From Streptomyces sp. SA15 (GTDB lineage Bacteria > Actinomycetota > Actinomycetes > Streptomycetales > Streptomycetaceae): a stretch of DNA of 64,000 bases. The DNA lies in assembly GCF_002291145.1 (NCBI RefSeq), contig NZ_NTGE01000216.1, positions 1 through 64,000 on the forward strand, in the 5' to 3' direction. Within the stretch, counting starts at the first letter, position 1. Each line of letters starts with the position of its first letter. The position numbers and the translations under genes are program-made. Shown piece after piece: positions 37,495 through 46,118 of this stretch. The notes under the pieces were generated by a model. The model was not told the DNA's origin. It searched no databases and saw only the letters and a list, made by a program, of their open reading frames with translations.

Positions 37495-38763
37495 GTGGAC
37501 ACGATTGCCAGCTTCTTCAGCTTCATCACGACACCTGTCTCCTGGGTCATCGTCCAGTTCCACACGGTGTACGGCGCCCTCTTCGGCGACGACACCGGGT
37601 GGGCCTGGGGCCTGTCCATCGTGTCCCTGGTGATCCTGATCCGTATCTGCCTGATCCCGCTCTTCGTGAAGCAGATCAAGGCGACCCGGGCCATGCAGAC
37701 GCTCCAGCCCGAGATGAAGAAGATCCAGGAGCGCTACAAGAACGACAAGCAGCGTCAGTCCGAAGAGATGATGAAGCTGTACAAGGAGACGGGCACCAAC
37801 CCGCTCTCCTCGTGCCTTCCCATCCTGGCGCAGTCGCCGTTCTTCTTCGCCCTGTACCACGTGCTCAACAGCATCGCGAACAACGACACCGTCGGCGTGA
37901 TCAACAATCGTCTGCTGGACAGCGCGCAGCAGGCGCATATCTTCGGTGCCCCGCTGGCCGCGAAGTTCACCGACAGCTCGTCGGACGTCGCTGCGCTCGA
38001 CGCCTCGCTGACCACCGTCCGCATCGTTACCGCGGTCATGATCATCCTGATGTCGGCGTCGCAGTTCTACACGCAGCGCCAGCTGATGACGAAGAACGTC
38101 GACACCACGGTGAAGACGCCGTTCATGCAGCAGCAGAAGATGCTGATGTACGTCTTCCCCATCATGTTCGCCGTCTTCGGCATCAACTTCCCCGTCGGTG
38201 TCCTCGTCTACTGGCTGACCACCAACGTGTGGACCATGGGCCAGCAGATGTACGTCATCCACAACAACCCGACCCCGGGTTCCAAGGCCCAGGCCGCGTA
38301 CCTGGAGCGCCTGCACAAGCACGTCACGCACCACGGCAAGACGCGCGGGCGCGGTGAGAAGGCCATCGTCAAGGCCATCGTGGCCAAGGGCCGCGACCGC
38401 AACGAGTTCGAGCGCAAGTTCATCAACGGTCTGAACAAGGCGGGCCTCGCGGCCCAGGCCGACGGCACCGTGGTGAAGAGCGAGACCGCGGTCGTCGCCC
38501 AGACCGAGGACGGTACGCCGACGAGCGCCGCCGCTCCCAAGCGTCAGCAGCCCAAGCGGCAGACCAAGGCCAAGCGCCAGTCCGGCGCCAAGGTGGTCGG
38601 CGAGCCGACCACCTCGCTGAGTAAGTCCGACGAGCCCGAGGACGCCAAGCCCGCCGCTTTCGCCAAGAAGGGTACTCAGAAGAGCGCCGGTGGTACCCGC
38701 AGCAAGGCCCAGTCAGGACAGCGCAAGGGCCCGCAGCGGCCCAAGTCCCCGTCCAAGAAGTAA
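37495..38763 (+). CDS. yidC: YidC/Oxa1 family membrane protein insertase
   Basis: A 422-residue insertase that helps proteins enter the membrane with or without SecYEG. Five hydrophobic segments are visible, including the first at about residues 8-35, WGLSIVSLVILIRICLIPLFV, and the later MLMYVFPIMFAVFGINFPVGVLVYW. The conserved hydrophilic-groove Arg is in VILIRICLIP. A cytoplasmic loop (KATRAMQTLQPEMKKIQERYK) precedes segment 3. The C-terminal ~120 residues are very basic, Lys/Gln/Ala-rich, suited to bind ribosomes. The start is GTG. Confidence 0.96.
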   Translation: MDTIASFFSFITTPVSWVIVQFHTVYGALFGDDTGWAWGLSIVSLVILIRICLIPLFVKQIKATRAMQTLQPEMKKIQERYKNDKQRQSEEMMKLYKETGTNPLSSCLPILAQSPFFFALYHVLNSIANNDTVGVINNRLLDSAQQAHIFGAPLAAKFTDSSSDVAALDASLTTVRIVTAVMIILMSASQFYTQRQLMTKNVDTTVKTPFMQQQKMLMYVFPIMFAVFGINFPVGVLVYWLTTNVWTMGQQMYVIHNNPTPGSKAQAAYLERLHKHVTHHGKTRGRGEKAIVKAIVAKGRDRNEFERKFINGLNKAGLAAQADGTVVKSETAVVAQTEDGTPTSAAAPKRQQPKRQTKAKRQSGAKVVGEPTTSLSKSDEPEDAKPAAFAKKGTQKSAGGTRSKAQSGQRKGPQRPKSPSKK

Positions 38764-38778
38764 GAAGGAGTCCATCCC

Positions 38779-39291
38779 GTGACGGAAGGCACCACCTCCG
38801 CCGCTGCCGAGGGTGCAGACACCCTGACCCGCCTGGAGCAGGAGGGCGAGATCGCGGCGGACTACCTCGAGGGTCTGCTGGACATCGCCGATCTCGACGG
38901 CGACATCGACATGGACGTCGAGGCCGACCGGGCCGCTGTGTCGATCATCAGCGACGCGGGCAGCCGAGACTTGCAGAAGCTGGTCGGGCGTGACGGCGAG
39001 GTGCTGGAAGCCCTGCAGGAGCTCACGCGCCTGGCCGTCCACCGGGAGACCGGGGACCGCAGCCGGCTGATGCTGGACATCGCCGGCTACCGCGCCAAGA
39101 AGCGCACCGAGCTGTCCGAGCTGGGCGCCAAGGCCGCCGCCGAGGTCAAGAATACCGGCGAGGCCGTGAAGCTGAAGCCGATGACGCCGTTCGAACGCAA
39201 GGTCGTGCACGACGCGGTCAAGGCCGCCGGCCTGCGCAGCGAGTCCGAGGGCGAGGAGCCGGAGCGCTTCGTCGTCGTGCTTCCTGCCTGA
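38779..39291 (+). CDS. jag: Jag/KhpB-type RNA-binding protein (KH and R3H domains)
   Basis: A 170-residue protein. It has an acidic N-terminus, a KH domain (about residues 35-95, with LVGRDGEVLEALQELTRLAV) and an R3H domain (about 100-165, with RKVVHDAVKAAGLRSESEG in the R-x3-H-type helix). There is no N-terminal Jag domain, as usual in actinobacteria. Homologues (KhpB) bind RNA and affect cell elongation and division. GTG start 38779, with AAGAAGGAG upstream. Confidence 0.93.
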   Translation: MTEGTTSAAAEGADTLTRLEQEGEIAADYLEGLLDIADLDGDIDMDVEADRAAVSIISDAGSRDLQKLVGRDGEVLEALQELTRLAVHRETGDRSRLMLDIAGYRAKKRTELSELGAKAAAEVKNTGEAVKLKPMTPFERKVVHDAVKAAGLRSESEGEEPERFVVVLPA

Positions 39292-39309
39292 TCGGTCGTT
39301 ACGTTCCTC

Positions 39310-39338
39310 CGGCCCCGTCTGCCCGGCAGGCGGGGCCG
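39310..39338 (+). terminator. Hairpin after jag
   Basis: cggccccg pairs with cggggccg, with ctgcc/ggcag extending the inner stem, followed by aactttg. Partial termination between jag and rsmG is likely. Confidence 0.6.
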
Positions 39339-39417
39339 AACTTTGTCAGCCTGATAGTTCTGGTGGTTCTGGCGTCGGCGCTCGCTGCGTCGATGCCGTA
39401 CGGAAGGACGGTCCCCC

Positions 39418-40137
39418 GTGACGGAGGCAGCGGAGCTTCCCCCCGCGCCCGAGCAGGCGCGCGAGGTGTTCGGTGATCGCTTCGCGGATGCGGTCCGATA
39501 CGCGGAGCTGCTCGCCGAGGCGGGAGTGCAGCGCGGCTTGATCGGCCCGCGCGAAGTGCCCCGGCTGTGGGAGCGGCACCTGCTGAACTGCGCGGTGCTC
39601 TCAGAGGTCGTTCCCGAGGGTGTGACGGTGTGCGACGTCGGTTCGGGCGCGGGCCTGCCCGGCATCCCCCTGGCACTCGTCCGGGAGGACCTGAAGATCA
39701 CTCTGCTGGAACCCCTGCTGCGACGCACCAACTTCCTGACCGAGGTCGTCGAGCTGTTGGGCCTGGACCATGTCACGGTCGTCCGCGGCCGGGCCGAGGA
39801 AGTCATGGGCAAGCTCACACCCGTCCACGTGGTGACGGCGCGAGCAGTGGCCCCGCTGGACCGGTTGGCGACCTGGGGCATTCCACTGTTGCGTCCGTAC
39901 GGGGAGATGCTGGCGCTCAAGGGCGATGCGGCGGAAGAGGAGCTCAAGAGTGCGGCGACCGCGCTGAGCAAGCTGGGTGCCGTGGAGACGTCCATCCTGC
40001 ATGTGGGTGAGGGCGTGGTGGATCCGCTGTCCACGGTTGTGCGGGTTGAGGTCGGGGAGAGTCCCGGTGGCGTGCGCTTTGCCGCCAAGAAGGCCAAGGC
40101 CGCCCGAACGGGTAGGGCGCGCCGGCGTCGCGGTTAG
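39418..40137 (+). CDS. rsmG: RsmG, 16S rRNA 7-methylguanosine methyltransferase
   Basis: A 239-residue SAM-dependent methyltransferase that modifies G527 (E. coli numbering) of 16S rRNA. Motif I is VCDVGSGAGLPGIPLALV; the acidic loop after beta-2 and VTARAVAPLDRLATW follow in the normal order. The tail is basic (AKKAKAARTGRARRRRG). Loss of rsmG in Streptomyces gives low-level streptomycin resistance and raised antibiotic production. GTG start with GGAAGGACGG upstream. Confidence 0.96.
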   Translation: MTEAAELPPAPEQAREVFGDRFADAVRYAELLAEAGVQRGLIGPREVPRLWERHLLNCAVLSEVVPEGVTVCDVGSGAGLPGIPLALVREDLKITLLEPLLRRTNFLTEVVELLGLDHVTVVRGRAEEVMGKLTPVHVVTARAVAPLDRLATWGIPLLRPYGEMLALKGDAAEEELKSAATALSKLGAVETSILHVGEGVVDPLSTVVRVEVGESPGGVRFAAKKAKAARTGRARRRRG

Positions 40138-40262
40138 CCGGTGCCGGTGTTTCCGTGAGCGCCGCTGATCCGTCCTGACGACGAGACGTACTCCACACAA
40201 GCTGCCAAACCTACGCATGCCGGAGTGTCGCGGGCAATTCCGCCTCGGCTGCTGTGCATCGT

Positions 40263-40276
40263 GTTTCACGTGAAAC
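40263..40276. other. parS: parS site
   Basis: Exact GTTTCACGTGAAAC, upstream of the chosen parA start. Confidence 0.93.
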
Positions 40277-40371
40277 GTCGCTCACTGCTGCACGGCATCA
40301 TCAGCCGGGGCCGCGCCGCGGCCGAACCCCGCGATCGTAGGCCCCTCGGTTCACTCGATGAGGGAACTGAG

Positions 40372-40380
40372 TTGTCCACA
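40372..40380 (+). promoter_or_regulatory. Consensus DnaA box upstream of parA
   Basis: TTGTCCACA matches the preferred Streptomyces DnaA box, 55 bases ahead of the chosen parA ATG. It could link parAB expression to DnaA, or be a chance copy in this oriC-near DNA. Confidence 0.5.
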
Positions 40381-40434
40381 GAGGTGGTTTTCTCCACAGA
40401 ACAACAGGCCTCACTGGTTCACGACCCCGAAGAC

Positions 40435-41508
40435 ATGGGAGGCTCTGTTCATTGCGAGCCTGAAGTCGAGGAGAGTGAATCCTTGCGGTCCGACGCCAAC
40501 ATCGCGGGACCGATGACCGATCCGGTCCCCGGTCCCCGTACCGAGTCGATGGGGGAGGATGTTTCACGTGAAACACCGCCCCCGATGGACGACACTCCGA
40601 TCGGTCGTGCTGCCCAGCTGGCGGTGGAGGCTCTAGGCCGCGCCGGCGAGGGTCTGCCACGGCCCGAGCAGACCCGCGTCATGGTGGTCGCCAACCAGAA
40701 GGGCGGGGTGGGCAAGACGACAACGACCGTCAACCTTGCCGCTTCGCTGGCCCTGCACGGCGGCCGTGTCCTGGTGATCGACCTCGACCCGCAGGGCAAC
40801 GCGTCCACCGCGCTGGGCATCGACCATCACGCCGAAGTTCCTTCCATCTACGACGTCCTCGTCGAGAGCAAGCCGCTCGCGGAAGTCGTCCAGCCGGTCC
40901 CTGATGTCGAGGGTCTCTTCTGCGCCCCTGCCACGATCGATCTCGCCGGTGCGGAGATCGAGCTGGTATCGCTGGTGGCCAGGGAAAGCCGGCTGGAGCG
41001 AGCCATCCAGGCGTACGAGCAGCCGCTGGACTACATCCTCATCGACTGCCCGCCCTCGCTCGGCCTGCTGACGGTCAACGCACTGGTCGCCGGCCAGGAG
41101 GTTCTCATCCCGATCCAGTGCGAGTACTACGCGCTGGAGGGCCTGGGCCAGTTGCTGCGCAACGTCGATCTGGTGCGGGGGCACCTCAACCCCGCCCTCC
41201 ATGTATCGACGATCCTGCTCACCATGTACGACGGCCGGACGCGACTCGCGTCCCAGGTCGCGGACGAGGTGCGCAGCCACTTCGGCGACGAGGTGTTGCG
41301 GACGAGCATTCCCCGCTCGGTCCGTATCTCCGAGGCGCCGAGTTACGGACAGACGGTGTTGACCTACGATCCAGGATCGAGCGGTGCCCTCTCCTATCTT
41401 GAGGCGGCACGAGAAATCGCGTTGAAGGGCGTCGGCGTCTCCTACGACGCGACGCACGCCCACATCGGCGCACAGAGCGACCCGAGCATGGTGGAGGGGA
41501 TCCAGTGA
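40435..41508 (+). CDS. parA: ParA, chromosome partitioning ATPase
   Basis: A 357-residue Walker-type ATPase that, with ParB, segregates origins and times septation in Streptomyces spores. The deviant Walker A is KGGVGKTTTT near residue 89; further motifs are DLDPQGNAS and YILIDCPPSLGLLTVNAL. The ~80-residue N-terminal extension is low-complexity. The start is uncertain. ATG 40435 is chosen, but the frame is open to GTG 40225, and later ATG codons exist. A parS site at 40561 falls inside the coding extension. The stop overlaps the GTG of parB (41505-41508). Confidence 0.92.
   Translation: MGGSVHCEPEVEESESLRSDANIAGPMTDPVPGPRTESMGEDVSRETPPPMDDTPIGRAAQLAVEALGRAGEGLPRPEQTRVMVVANQKGGVGKTTTTVNLAASLALHGGRVLVIDLDPQGNASTALGIDHHAEVPSIYDVLVESKPLAEVVQPVPDVEGLFCAPATIDLAGAEIELVSLVARESRLERAIQAYEQPLDYILIDCPPSLGLLTVNALVAGQEVLIPIQCEYYALEGLGQLLRNVDLVRGHLNPALHVSTILLTMYDGRTRLASQVADEVRSHFGDEVLRTSIPRSVRISEAPSYGQTVLTYDPGSSGALSYLEAAREIALKGVGVSYDATHAHIGAQSDPSMVEGIQ
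40561..40574. other. parS: parS site within parA
   Basis: Exact GTTTCACGTGAAAC in the N-terminal coding part of parA; it encodes part of VSRET. Confidence 0.93.
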
Positions 41509-42605
41509 GTGAGCGACGGAGGGGGTTGGGCCGTGGTCTCGGTGCACTGATCCCTGCTGCACCGACGGAGAAGACGGTTGCTCCGGCCGCGTCGGGGGGG
41601 AGTGCTTCGACGTCCCCGGCGGCTGTGCCGGTACTGACCACCGATCGCGGGGTGGCCGCGGCGAAGGTTGCCACACTGCCGCCTGTTTCACATGAAACGG
41701 AGGAGCCGTCGACGAACGGCGCCATGGAGACGCCTGCGCCTCCCATGGGTGCCCACTTCGCGGAGATCCCTCTCGACTCCATCACGCCGAACCCGCGCCA
41801 GCCGCGTGAGGTCTTCGACGAGGACGCGCTGCAGGAGCTCGTCACCTCCATCAAGGAGGTCGGTCTCCTCCAGCCGGTCGTCGTACGGCAGCTGGGTCCG
41901 GCGCGCTACGAGCTCATCATGGGCGAGCGGCGCTGGAGGGCCTGCCGTGAGGCGGGACTCGAGGCCATCCCGGCGATCGTGCGGGCTACGGAGGACGAGA
42001 AGCTCCTCCTGGACGCCCTCCTGGAGAACCTTCACCGAGCCCAGCTGAACCCGCTGGAAGAGGCCGCCGCCTACGACCAGCTGCTGAAGGACTTCAACTG
42101 CACGCACGACCAGCTGGCGGACCGCATTGGCCGGTCCCGCCCGCAGGTCTCCAACACCCTGCGTCTGCTGAAGCTCTCGCCGGCGGTCCAGCGCCGCGTA
42201 GCCGCCGGAGTGCTCTCCGCCGGACACGCACGGGCTCTGCTCTCCGTCGAGGACTCGGAGGAGCAGGACCGGCTGGCCCACCGGATCGTGGCCGAGGGGC
42301 TCTCGGTGCGGGCTGTCGAGGAGATCGTGACCCTGATGGGATCGCGGCCACAGACGGCTCAGCGGGCCAAGGGGCCCCGGGCCGGTGCCCGGGTCTCGCC
42401 GGCGCTGACCGACCTCGCGACCCGTCTCTCGGACCGCTTCGAGACCCGGGTGAAGGTCGAACTGGGCCAGAAGAAGGGCAAGATCACCGTTGAGTTCGCC
42501 TCCCCGGAGGACCTTGAGCGGATCCTCAGCACGCTCGCCCCGGGCGAGAGGCTGGCCCTCCAGAAGGGACTGCTGGAGAGCGAGGCCGAGGAGTCGGAAG
42601 GCTGA
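41505..42605 (+). CDS. parB: ParB, chromosome partitioning DNA-binding protein
   Basis: A 366-residue CTPase that loads at parS and spreads. It begins SERRRGLGRGLGALIP (the ParA-interacting N-terminus), then a variable linker to about residue 85. The ParB/Srx domain follows (NPRQPREVFDEDALQELV, GERRWRAC, ENLHRAQLNPLEEA), then the helix-turn-helix (DQLADRIGRSRPQVSNTLRLLKL) and the C-terminal dimerisation domain. A one-mismatch parS lies in its own linker (41685). It is coupled to parA by a GTGA overlap. Confidence 0.97.
   Translation: MSERRRGLGRGLGALIPAAPTEKTVAPAASGGSASTSPAAVPVLTTDRGVAAAKVATLPPVSHETEEPSTNGAMETPAPPMGAHFAEIPLDSITPNPRQPREVFDEDALQELVTSIKEVGLLQPVVVRQLGPARYELIMGERRWRACREAGLEAIPAIVRATEDEKLLLDALLENLHRAQLNPLEEAAAYDQLLKDFNCTHDQLADRIGRSRPQVSNTLRLLKLSPAVQRRVAAGVLSAGHARALLSVEDSEEQDRLAHRIVAEGLSVRAVEEIVTLMGSRPQTAQRAKGPRAGARVSPALTDLATRLSDRFETRVKVELGQKKGKITVEFASPEDLERILSTLAPGERLALQKGLLESEAEESEG
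41685..41698. other. parS-like: Near-parS site (13 of 14) within parB
   Basis: gtttcacatgaaac differs from parS by one base (G to A at position 8), in the codons for SHET of the ParB linker. Confidence 0.6.
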
Positions 42606-42932
42606 GCCTCCGGTCGGGCGGGTGATATCGCACTCGGCAGACCGGCAGAGCGGGCCGCGTCCGGTGTATACCGGAACACGGCCCGCTCTTTGCTTTGAGG
42701 CAGTATCGATGGAATCGCATCGTGGATACGATGCGTACGGGTATGGCGCATCCACCCGGCAGCACCTGTGAGGGGAGGCAGGGGCCATGCGAACGGTGAG
42801 CCGCACCGGACTGGTGAGCGCGGGCCTGGGTCTGGGCGCGGTCGGCGGCTTCGTCGGCAGCCTGCTCAGGGAACGGAGCGCTCTAACGGCCGCCCGCGAC
42901 GCGGCGGGCGAAGGAAGCGAGGAACAGCCTTC
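42606..42932 (+). other. Spacer between parB and the GNAT gene, with a possible small ORF
   Basis: Besides the terminator it contains ATG 42787, preceded by an excellent ribosome site (GAGGGGAGGCAGGGGCC). This opens an 85-codon frame (to 43044) starting RTVSRTGLVSAGLGLGAVGGFVGSLLRE, a possible membrane segment. The frame overlaps the GNAT gene by over 110 bases and its second half looks like a shadow, so it may be only a short leader peptide or not expressed. Confidence 0.35.
42648..42692 (+). terminator. Terminator after parAB
   Basis: agagcgggccg (42648-42658) pairs with cggcccgctct (42679-42689), with an inner tccggtgtataccgga stem; tttg follows. Confidence 0.85.
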
Positions 42933-43550
42933 ATGGGGCGCCGGCTCGTACCGCTCACGCTGGACAACCTTCAGGACATTCCCAAGCGCTGTCGCGCGTG
43001 TGTCTTCTGGGAGTTGGACCCGGTCAGTGGAGAAGCCGCAGTAAAGGCGGGAACGCCCGCCCTGGAGAAGGAAGCCTGGATCTCCGCGGTTCTGCTCGAC
43101 TGGGGATCCTGCGGACGGGTCGTCTACGTCGACGACGTGCCGGTGGGCTTCGTTCTCTACGCGCCTCCCGCGTACGTTCCGCGTTCGACGGCGTTTCCCA
43201 CGAGCCCTGTCTCTGCTGACGCGGTGCAGCTGATGACGGCGTTCATCATGCCGGGTTACCAGGGACAAGGGCTGGGTCGGGTGATGGTCCAGACGGTCGC
43301 CAAGGATCTGCTGCGGCGCGGATTCAAAGCGATCGAGGCCTTCGGAGATGCGCGTTGGAATGAGCCCGCGTGCCTTCTGCCTGCCGACCATCTCCTGGCC
43401 GTGGGCTTCAAGACGGTCAGGCCTCATCCTGTGTACCCACGCCTGAGGCTGGAGCTGCGGACGACGCTCTCCTGGAAGGAAGACGTGGAGATGGCGTTGG
43501 ACCGGTTGCTGGGGGCCGTACAGAAGGAGCCGGCGTTGCGACCCCTCTAA
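42933..43550 (+). CDS. GNAT-family N-acetyltransferase
   Basis: A 205-residue GNAT protein. The acetyl-CoA binding motif A is visible as LMTAFIMPGYQGQGLGRVMVQTVAKDLLRRGFKAIEA. Earlier are RRLVPLTLDNLQDIPKRCRACVFWELDP and VVYVDDVPVGFVLYAPPAYVPR. The substrate is unknown. The start is ATG 42933; the open frame back to 42768 is Arg-rich shadow sequence. It follows parB on the same strand and converges on trxA; this position is conserved in Streptomyces. Confidence 0.9.
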   Translation: MGRRLVPLTLDNLQDIPKRCRACVFWELDPVSGEAAVKAGTPALEKEAWISAVLLDWGSCGRVVYVDDVPVGFVLYAPPAYVPRSTAFPTSPVSADAVQLMTAFIMPGYQGQGLGRVMVQTVAKDLLRRGFKAIEAFGDARWNEPACLLPADHLLAVGFKTVRPHPVYPRLRLELRTTLSWKEDVEMALDRLLGAVQKEPALRPL

Positions 43551-43571
43551 TGCGTTGCGACCCCTCAACAC

Positions 43572-43603
43572 GAATGGGCCACCCCTGCCGGGGTGGCCCA
43601 TTC
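43572..43603. terminator. Bidirectional terminator between the GNAT gene and trxA
   Basis: gaatgggccacccc pairs with ggggtggcccattc across tgcc. The parS site at 43606 begins three bases later. Confidence 0.85.
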
Positions 43604-43605
43604 AT

Positions 43606-43619
43606 GTTTCACGTGAAAC
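43606..43619. other. parS: parS site
   Basis: Exact GTTTCACGTGAAAC, extended to a 20-bp palindrome by catg-side flanks, in the spacer between convergent genes. Confidence 0.95.
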
Positions 43620-43648
43620 ATGCGCCAGCAGCTCGACGGCTCAGCCGT

Positions 43649-43981
43649 TCACTCGGCGATGAAGTCCTCAAGGTCGCGGACGATCGCGGCCTTCGGCTTC
43701 GCACCGACGATGGTCTTGGCGACCTCGCCGCGCTGGTAGACGTTGAGGGTCGGGATGGACATGACGCCGTACTTGGCGGCCGTACCCGGGTTCTCGTCGA
43801 TGTTCAGCTTGACGACCTCGATCTTGTCGCCGTACTCGGCGGCGATCGCCTCGAGGGACGGAGCGATCTGGCGGCACGGGCCGCACCAGGCGGCCCAGAA
43901 GTCCACCAGGACGGGCTTGTCGCTCTTGAGGACGTCCTGCTCGAAGGAGTCGTCGGTAACGTTCTTCAGGGTGCCGGCCAC
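43649..43981 (-). CDS. trxA: Thioredoxin
   Basis: A 110-residue thioredoxin with active site WCGPC (VLVDFWAAWCGPCRQIAPSLEAIA), the cis-Pro motif MSIPTLNVY and a normal C-terminus. It reduces disulfides in the cytoplasm using electrons from TrxB, whose gene lies 55 bp upstream on the same strand. The start is GTG 43981 with AAGGAG 6 bp ahead; the open frame to 44188 is inside trxB. Confidence 0.97.
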   Translation of the reverse strand: MAGTLKNVTDDSFEQDVLKSDKPVLVDFWAAWCGPCRQIAPSLEAIAAEYGDKIEVVKLNIDENPGTAAKYGVMSIPTLNVYQRGEVAKTIVGAKPKAAIVRDLEDFIAE

Positions 43982-44036
43982 GGCGGGCTCCTTAACTGGT
44001 TGGTGCGTGGGGCGGATGGAGGTCAGACAGTGGAGG

Positions 44037-45005
44037 TCAGACAGAGGTCTTCTCAGGCTCGGCCTTCTCCTCGTCCGCGAGGGCGGCGAGGAAGCGCTCT
44101 GCGTCGAGGGCGGCGGAGCAGCCGGTGCCAGCTGCGGTGATCGCCTGGCGGTAGGTGTGGTCGACCACGTCACCGGCGCCGAAGACACCGGTCAGGTTGG
44201 TCCGGGTCGATGGCGCGTCGACCCTCAGGTAGCCCTCTTCGTCCAGTTCGAGCTGGCCCTTGAAGAGCTCGGTGCGCGGGTCGTGGCCGATCGCGATGAA
44301 CAGGCCCGTCACGGCCAGGTCCGACAGCTCGCCGGTCTTGACGTTGCGCAGCTTCAGGCCGGTCAGCTTCTGGTCGCCCTGGACCTCGGCAACCTCGCTG
44401 TCCCACACGAACTTGATCTTCGGGTCGGCGAAGGCACGCTCCTGCATCGCCTTGGAGGCGCGCAAGGTGTCCCGGCGGTGAACGACCGTCACGGACTTGG
44501 CGAACCGGGAGAGGAAGGTGGCCTCCTCCATCGCGGTGTCACCACCGCCGATCACGGCGATGTCCTGGTCCTTGAAGAAGAAGCCGTCGCAGGTGGCACA
44601 CCAGGAGACACCGCGGCCGGAGAGTGCGTCCTCGTTCGGCAGGCCCAGCTTGCGGTGCTGCGAGCCGGTGGCGACGATGACGGCCTTCGCCTTGTGAACC
44701 GAGCCCGCGGTGTCGGTGACGGTCTTGATCTCACCGCTCAGATCGACGTTGACGATGTCGTCCGGAACGAGCTCGGCGCCGAAGCGCTCTGCTTGGGCAC
44801 GCATGTTGTCCATGAGCTCGGGGCCCATGATGCCGTCCTGGAAGCCCGGGAAGTTTTCCACATCAGTGGTGGTCATCAGCGCACCACCCGCGGTCACGGC
44901 GCCCTCGAACACCAGCGGCTTCAGCGACGCGCGCGCGGTGTAGAGCGCCGCCGTGTAGCCGGCGGGCCCGGAGCCGATGATGATCACGTTTCGGACGTCG
45001 CTCAC
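44037..45005 (-). CDS. trxB: Thioredoxin reductase
   Basis: A 322-residue flavoenzyme passing electrons from NADPH to thioredoxin. It has the FAD motif IIIGSGPAGYTAALYTARA, redox-active CATC (WCATCDGFFFKD), the NADPH motif VIGGGDTAMEEA with HRRD, and a C-terminal FAD motif GVFGAGDVVDHTYRQAITAAGTGC. GTG start 45005. The sigM-trxB-trxA grouping is like that next to mviN in mycobacteria. Confidence 0.97.
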   Translation of the reverse strand: MSDVRNVIIIGSGPAGYTAALYTARASLKPLVFEGAVTAGGALMTTTDVENFPGFQDGIMGPELMDNMRAQAERFGAELVPDDIVNVDLSGEIKTVTDTAGSVHKAKAVIVATGSQHRKLGLPNEDALSGRGVSWCATCDGFFFKDQDIAVIGGGDTAMEEATFLSRFAKSVTVVHRRDTLRASKAMQERAFADPKIKFVWDSEVAEVQGDQKLTGLKLRNVKTGELSDLAVTGLFIAIGHDPRTELFKGQLELDEEGYLRVDAPSTRTNLTGVFGAGDVVDHTYRQAITAAGTGCSAALDAERFLAALADEEKAEPEKTSV

Positions 45006-45173
45006 GGCTTGATTCCTCGTCTCTGGACTGCGTCGTCGGACCGGGGGGAGCCCTTTCAGGACTCTCACCCCACCCAACGGATCCTAAGGGGCGCGCATTC
45101 CCGCTGTGTCCGGGCACACGGAGACGCGACTCAGTACGGGACACCACGTGGGACAAAGACGAAGCGTGCGCGC

Positions 45174-46118
45174 TCAGGGCTGCGTGTAGGACTTCTTCAG
45201 CAGAACCTTGGCCGTACCGGCCGACGGGTCGGCCACGCAGGTCCTATCCATGATGTACGCCGTGACCCGCGTGCCGTCGGGCGCGTCGGGGAGCACGACG
45301 AGCATGGCATCCGTCCCCTTGTAGGTCCCTTGCTCGGTCGCCAGGGCCGAGTCGCTGCGGCCGATGCCCTTCTGGACGCAGTCGGGGACGGTGGCGTCCT
45401 GCAGGATCTTGGGCCCGTCGCTGCCGGGAAGGGACTCCGTGCCCAGGGTGTGCGGAGTGCGGGATCCGCTTGATCCGCTCTCCGAGCTCTTGCTCTTGGC
45501 GAGGAGATCGGCGACCTGCGTCTTCAGCTTGTCCTCGGAGAAGGTATCCGCAGCGGTGGGCCGTGCCTCGGAGTCGGGCGGCTGGCCGTCGTTCAGCGAG
45601 GACAGCAGCACGGAACCGAATCCCAGGGCTGCGACCGTGAACACGGTGCCCAGGACGGCCACTCGTCGCCTGGTGCCCTTCCTGCGCTCCTTGCGGCCAG
45701 GACCGGTGGTCGAGGTGCGGGCGTGCCTTGAGGGACGGTCCGCTGTCGTCGATGTTTCACGTGAAACATGCGCGCTGTCGCCCGGTTCCGTGTCGGACGA
45801 GTCGGACAGGGACCGGACCGTGGCGCCGACGGGCGCCTGCGCATCCACGGCATCGGGCGCCGTGGCGTGCAGCAGGGCTTCCGCGGCGAGGGCGGCATCG
45901 ATGCGGCCCGCGACGTCGGCGGGCATGCGTGACGGACCCGGCAGCGCCCCGAGCAGTCCCCGGATTTCCTCCAGCGACGCGTGGACGTCCGCGCAGAGCT
46001 CGCACTCGTCGAGATGCCGTCGTACGTCCGCGGTTCGCGACGGCGGGAGCAGGCCCTCGGTGAGGTCGGAGATCTCCGCGACGTCCGGGTGCCCGGCCGT
46101 GTCAGTCGTGGATGTCAC
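45174..46118 (-). CDS. Zinc-binding-motif anti-sigma factor, membrane-bound
   Basis: A 314-residue protein. Residues about 30-45 carry the ZAS signature H-x3-C-x2-C (RRHLDECELCADVH), which in this family binds zinc and the sigma factor. One membrane span lies near 150-172 (VAVLGTVFTVAALGFGSVLL). The outer part (about 175-314) has two Cys and ends KVLLKKSYTQP. Its GTG start overlaps the stop of the ECF sigma gene by 4 bases, the usual coupling of a sigma/anti-sigma pair. A parS site lies within it at 45754. Confidence 0.9.
   Translation of the reverse strand: MTSTTDTAGHPDVAEISDLTEGLLPPSRTADVRRHLDECELCADVHASLEEIRGLLGALPGPSRMPADVAGRIDAALAAEALLHATAPDAVDAQAPVGATVRSLSDSSDTEPGDSAHVSRETSTTADRPSRHARTSTTGPGRKERRKGTRRRVAVLGTVFTVAALGFGSVLLSSLNDGQPPDSEARPTAADTFSEDKLKTQVADLLAKSKSSESGSSGSRTPHTLGTESLPGSDGPKILQDATVPDCVQKGIGRSDSALATEQGTYKGTDAMLVVLPDAPDGTRVTAYIMDRTCVADPSAGTAKVLLKKSYTQP
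45754..45767. other. parS: parS site within the anti-sigma gene
   Basis: Exact GTTTCACGTGAAAC; encodes HVSRET on the minus strand. Confidence 0.95.
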
